Assembly: GCA_003696705.1 (NCBI GenBank) | Contig: RFGD01000008.1 | Span: 1-5,281, forward strand | Direction: 5' to 3' | DNA length: 5,281 nt | Source: Alphaproteobacteria bacterium | Lineage (GTDB): Bacteria > Pseudomonadota > Alphaproteobacteria > Rhodobacterales > Rhodobacteraceae | Shown here: piece by piece, positions 4,531 to 5,281 of the stretch | Layout of the letters: every line of letters begins with the position of its first letter | How positions within the stretch are numbered: the first letter of the stretch is position 1 | The notes under the pieces: model-generated | What the model was told of the DNA's origin: nothing | The model's input: only the letters and a program-made list of their open reading frames with translations | Databases searched by the model: none | Translations under genes and position numbers: made by a program

Positions 4531-5281
4531 ATGACAGAGCTGCCGGGAATCGTGATTACCGGGGCGTCCGGACGGATGGGACGGATGCTGATCGACACTG
4601 TCGGCGCATCCGATGCGGCGCGCCTTGTCGGCGTGACCGAACGGCCGGGCCACCCCTGGGTCGGTCGTGACCTCGGCGAGTGTCTGGGCGGGCAGGCGAA
4701 CGGCGTGCCGGTGGTCGGCGATCTGATCGAGGTGATCGGCAATGCCCATGCGGTCATCGATTTCACGGCACCGGCGGCCAGCGTCGATCATGCCGCCCTT
4801 GCCGCGCAGGCGCGCGTCGTCCACGTGATCGGGACGACCGGTTTCACCGCGGAAGACCTCGAGAAGATCGCGCGCGCCGCCCGCCATGCCACGATCATCC
4901 GCGCCGGCAACATGAGCCTTGGCGTCAATCTTCTGGTCCAGCTTGTCCAGCGTGTCGCTCAGGCGCTGGACGAGGACTGGGACATCGAGGTCGTCGAGGC
5001 CCACCACCGCCACAAGGTCGACGCGCCTTCGGGAACGGCGCTCATGCTCGGCGAGGCGGCGGCGCGCGGGCGCGGCGCGGTCCTTGACGCGGTCGCCGAA
5101 AGGGGGCGCGACGGCATCACCGGTCCGCGTGCCCGCGGCGCCATCGGGTTTTCCGCCATTCGCGGCGGCGACATCGTCGGCGAGCACGAGGTCATCTTTG
5201 CCGCCGACGGCGAGCGGGTCGTCCTGCGTCACATCGCGACCGACCGGGCGATCTTTGCGCGTGGGGCGCTCAAGGCGGCGC
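4531..5281 (+). CDS. dapB: 4-hydroxy-tetrahydrodipicolinate reductase DapB (3' end outside window)
   Basis: The open frame runs from ATG 4531-4533 to the window edge: 250 complete codons, missing perhaps the last 20 residues of a roughly 270-residue enzyme. DapB reduces 4-hydroxy-tetrahydrodipicolinate to tetrahydrodipicolinate with NAD(P)H in the lysine/meso-diaminopimelate pathway, supplying peptidoglycan and lysine. Residues 7-18 (IVITGASGRMGR) are the Rossmann dinucleotide loop. VIDFTAP and VIGTTGF (to residue 105) line the cofactor site. RAGNMSLGVNLL precedes the substrate domain, and EAHHRHKVDAPSGTA (156-170) carries catalytic His158 and Lys162 (E. coli His159/Lys163). The later GPRARGAIGFSAIRGGDIVGEHEV block is also typical. 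AGGAGG (4517-4522) lies 8 nt before the ATG, a strong ribosome-binding site that decides the start. It is divergent from rbfA. Confidence 0.97.
   Translation, partial: MTELPGIVITGASGRMGRMLIDTVGASDAARLVGVTERPGHPWVGRDLGECLGGQANGVPVVGDLIEVIGNAHAVIDFTAPAASVDHAALAAQARVVHVIGTTGFTAEDLEKIARAARHATIIRAGNMSLGVNLLVQLVQRVAQALDEDWDIEVVEAHHRHKVDAPSGTALMLGEAAARGRGAVLDAVAERGRDGITGPRARGAIGFSAIRGGDIVGEHEVIFAADGERVVLRHIATDRAIFARGALKAA

Noticed and set aside
4414..5232. Upstream extension of rbfA across the intergenic region and antisense to dapB.
   Set aside because: The standard RbfA N-terminus begins at the ATG at 4411-4413 with a ribosome-binding site, and dapB occupies the other strand.
1..5281. Mobile element, CRISPR array, tRNA/rRNA gene, toxin-antitoxin or defence system.
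   Set aside because: No transposase, integrase, regularly spaced repeats, tRNA-like fold or matching protein domains are visible; composition is even across the window.

Overview
The window is GC-rich chromosomal DNA (roughly two thirds G+C). It carries the end of one gene, six complete genes and the start of an eighth. Codon use is strongly biased to G/C third positions. Together with the protein sequences and the dapB / rbfA-truB / rpsO gene set, this suggests an alphaproteobacterium, most likely of the Rhodobacterales (an inference from recall, not a database search).

Layout from left to right. (1) The 3' end of a plus-strand gene resembling delta-class carbonic anhydrases (1-477). (2) An 11-bp GC-rich hairpin (525-548) between it and the convergent gene rpsO, which it most likely terminates. 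(3) rpsO (ribosomal protein S15) on the minus strand (577-846), with a leader and a plausible promoter. (4) A non-coding stretch of about 370 bp (847-1215) with two overlapping dyads. (5) A minus-strand, operon-like block, given here in transcription order (right to left): rbfA (4009-4413), truB (3006-3926), a DUF1643 protein (2485-3009), an alpha/beta hydrolase of the haloacetate/fluoroacetate dehalogenase type (1545-2438) and a small DUF5665-like membrane protein (1216-1548). Two junctions, truB/DUF1643 and hydrolase/DUF5665-like, are 4-nt ATGA overlaps, which points to translational coupling. (6) A 117-bp divergent intergenic region (4414-4530) with nested dyads. (7) The 5' part of dapB (4531 to the window edge) on the plus strand.

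Functionally, rbfA (30S maturation), truB (tRNA pseudouridine-55) and rpsO (30S protein) form the familiar bacterial translation cluster. Here three accessory genes sit between truB and rpsO, and pnp, the usual neighbour after rpsO, is replaced by the convergent carbonic anhydrase-like gene. dapB (lysine/diaminopimelate synthesis) is transcribed divergently from rbfA.

I see no mobile element, CRISPR array, tRNA, rRNA or defence system, and no clear sign of a wholly new multi-gene system. The most interesting points are the Asp-to-Glu change at the predicted triad acid of the otherwise complete fluoroacetate-dehalogenase-type active site, the accessory genes coupled into the rbfA-truB transcript, the bacterial delta-CA-like protein, and possible regulatory structure in the rpsO leader and the dapB/rbfA divergent region.
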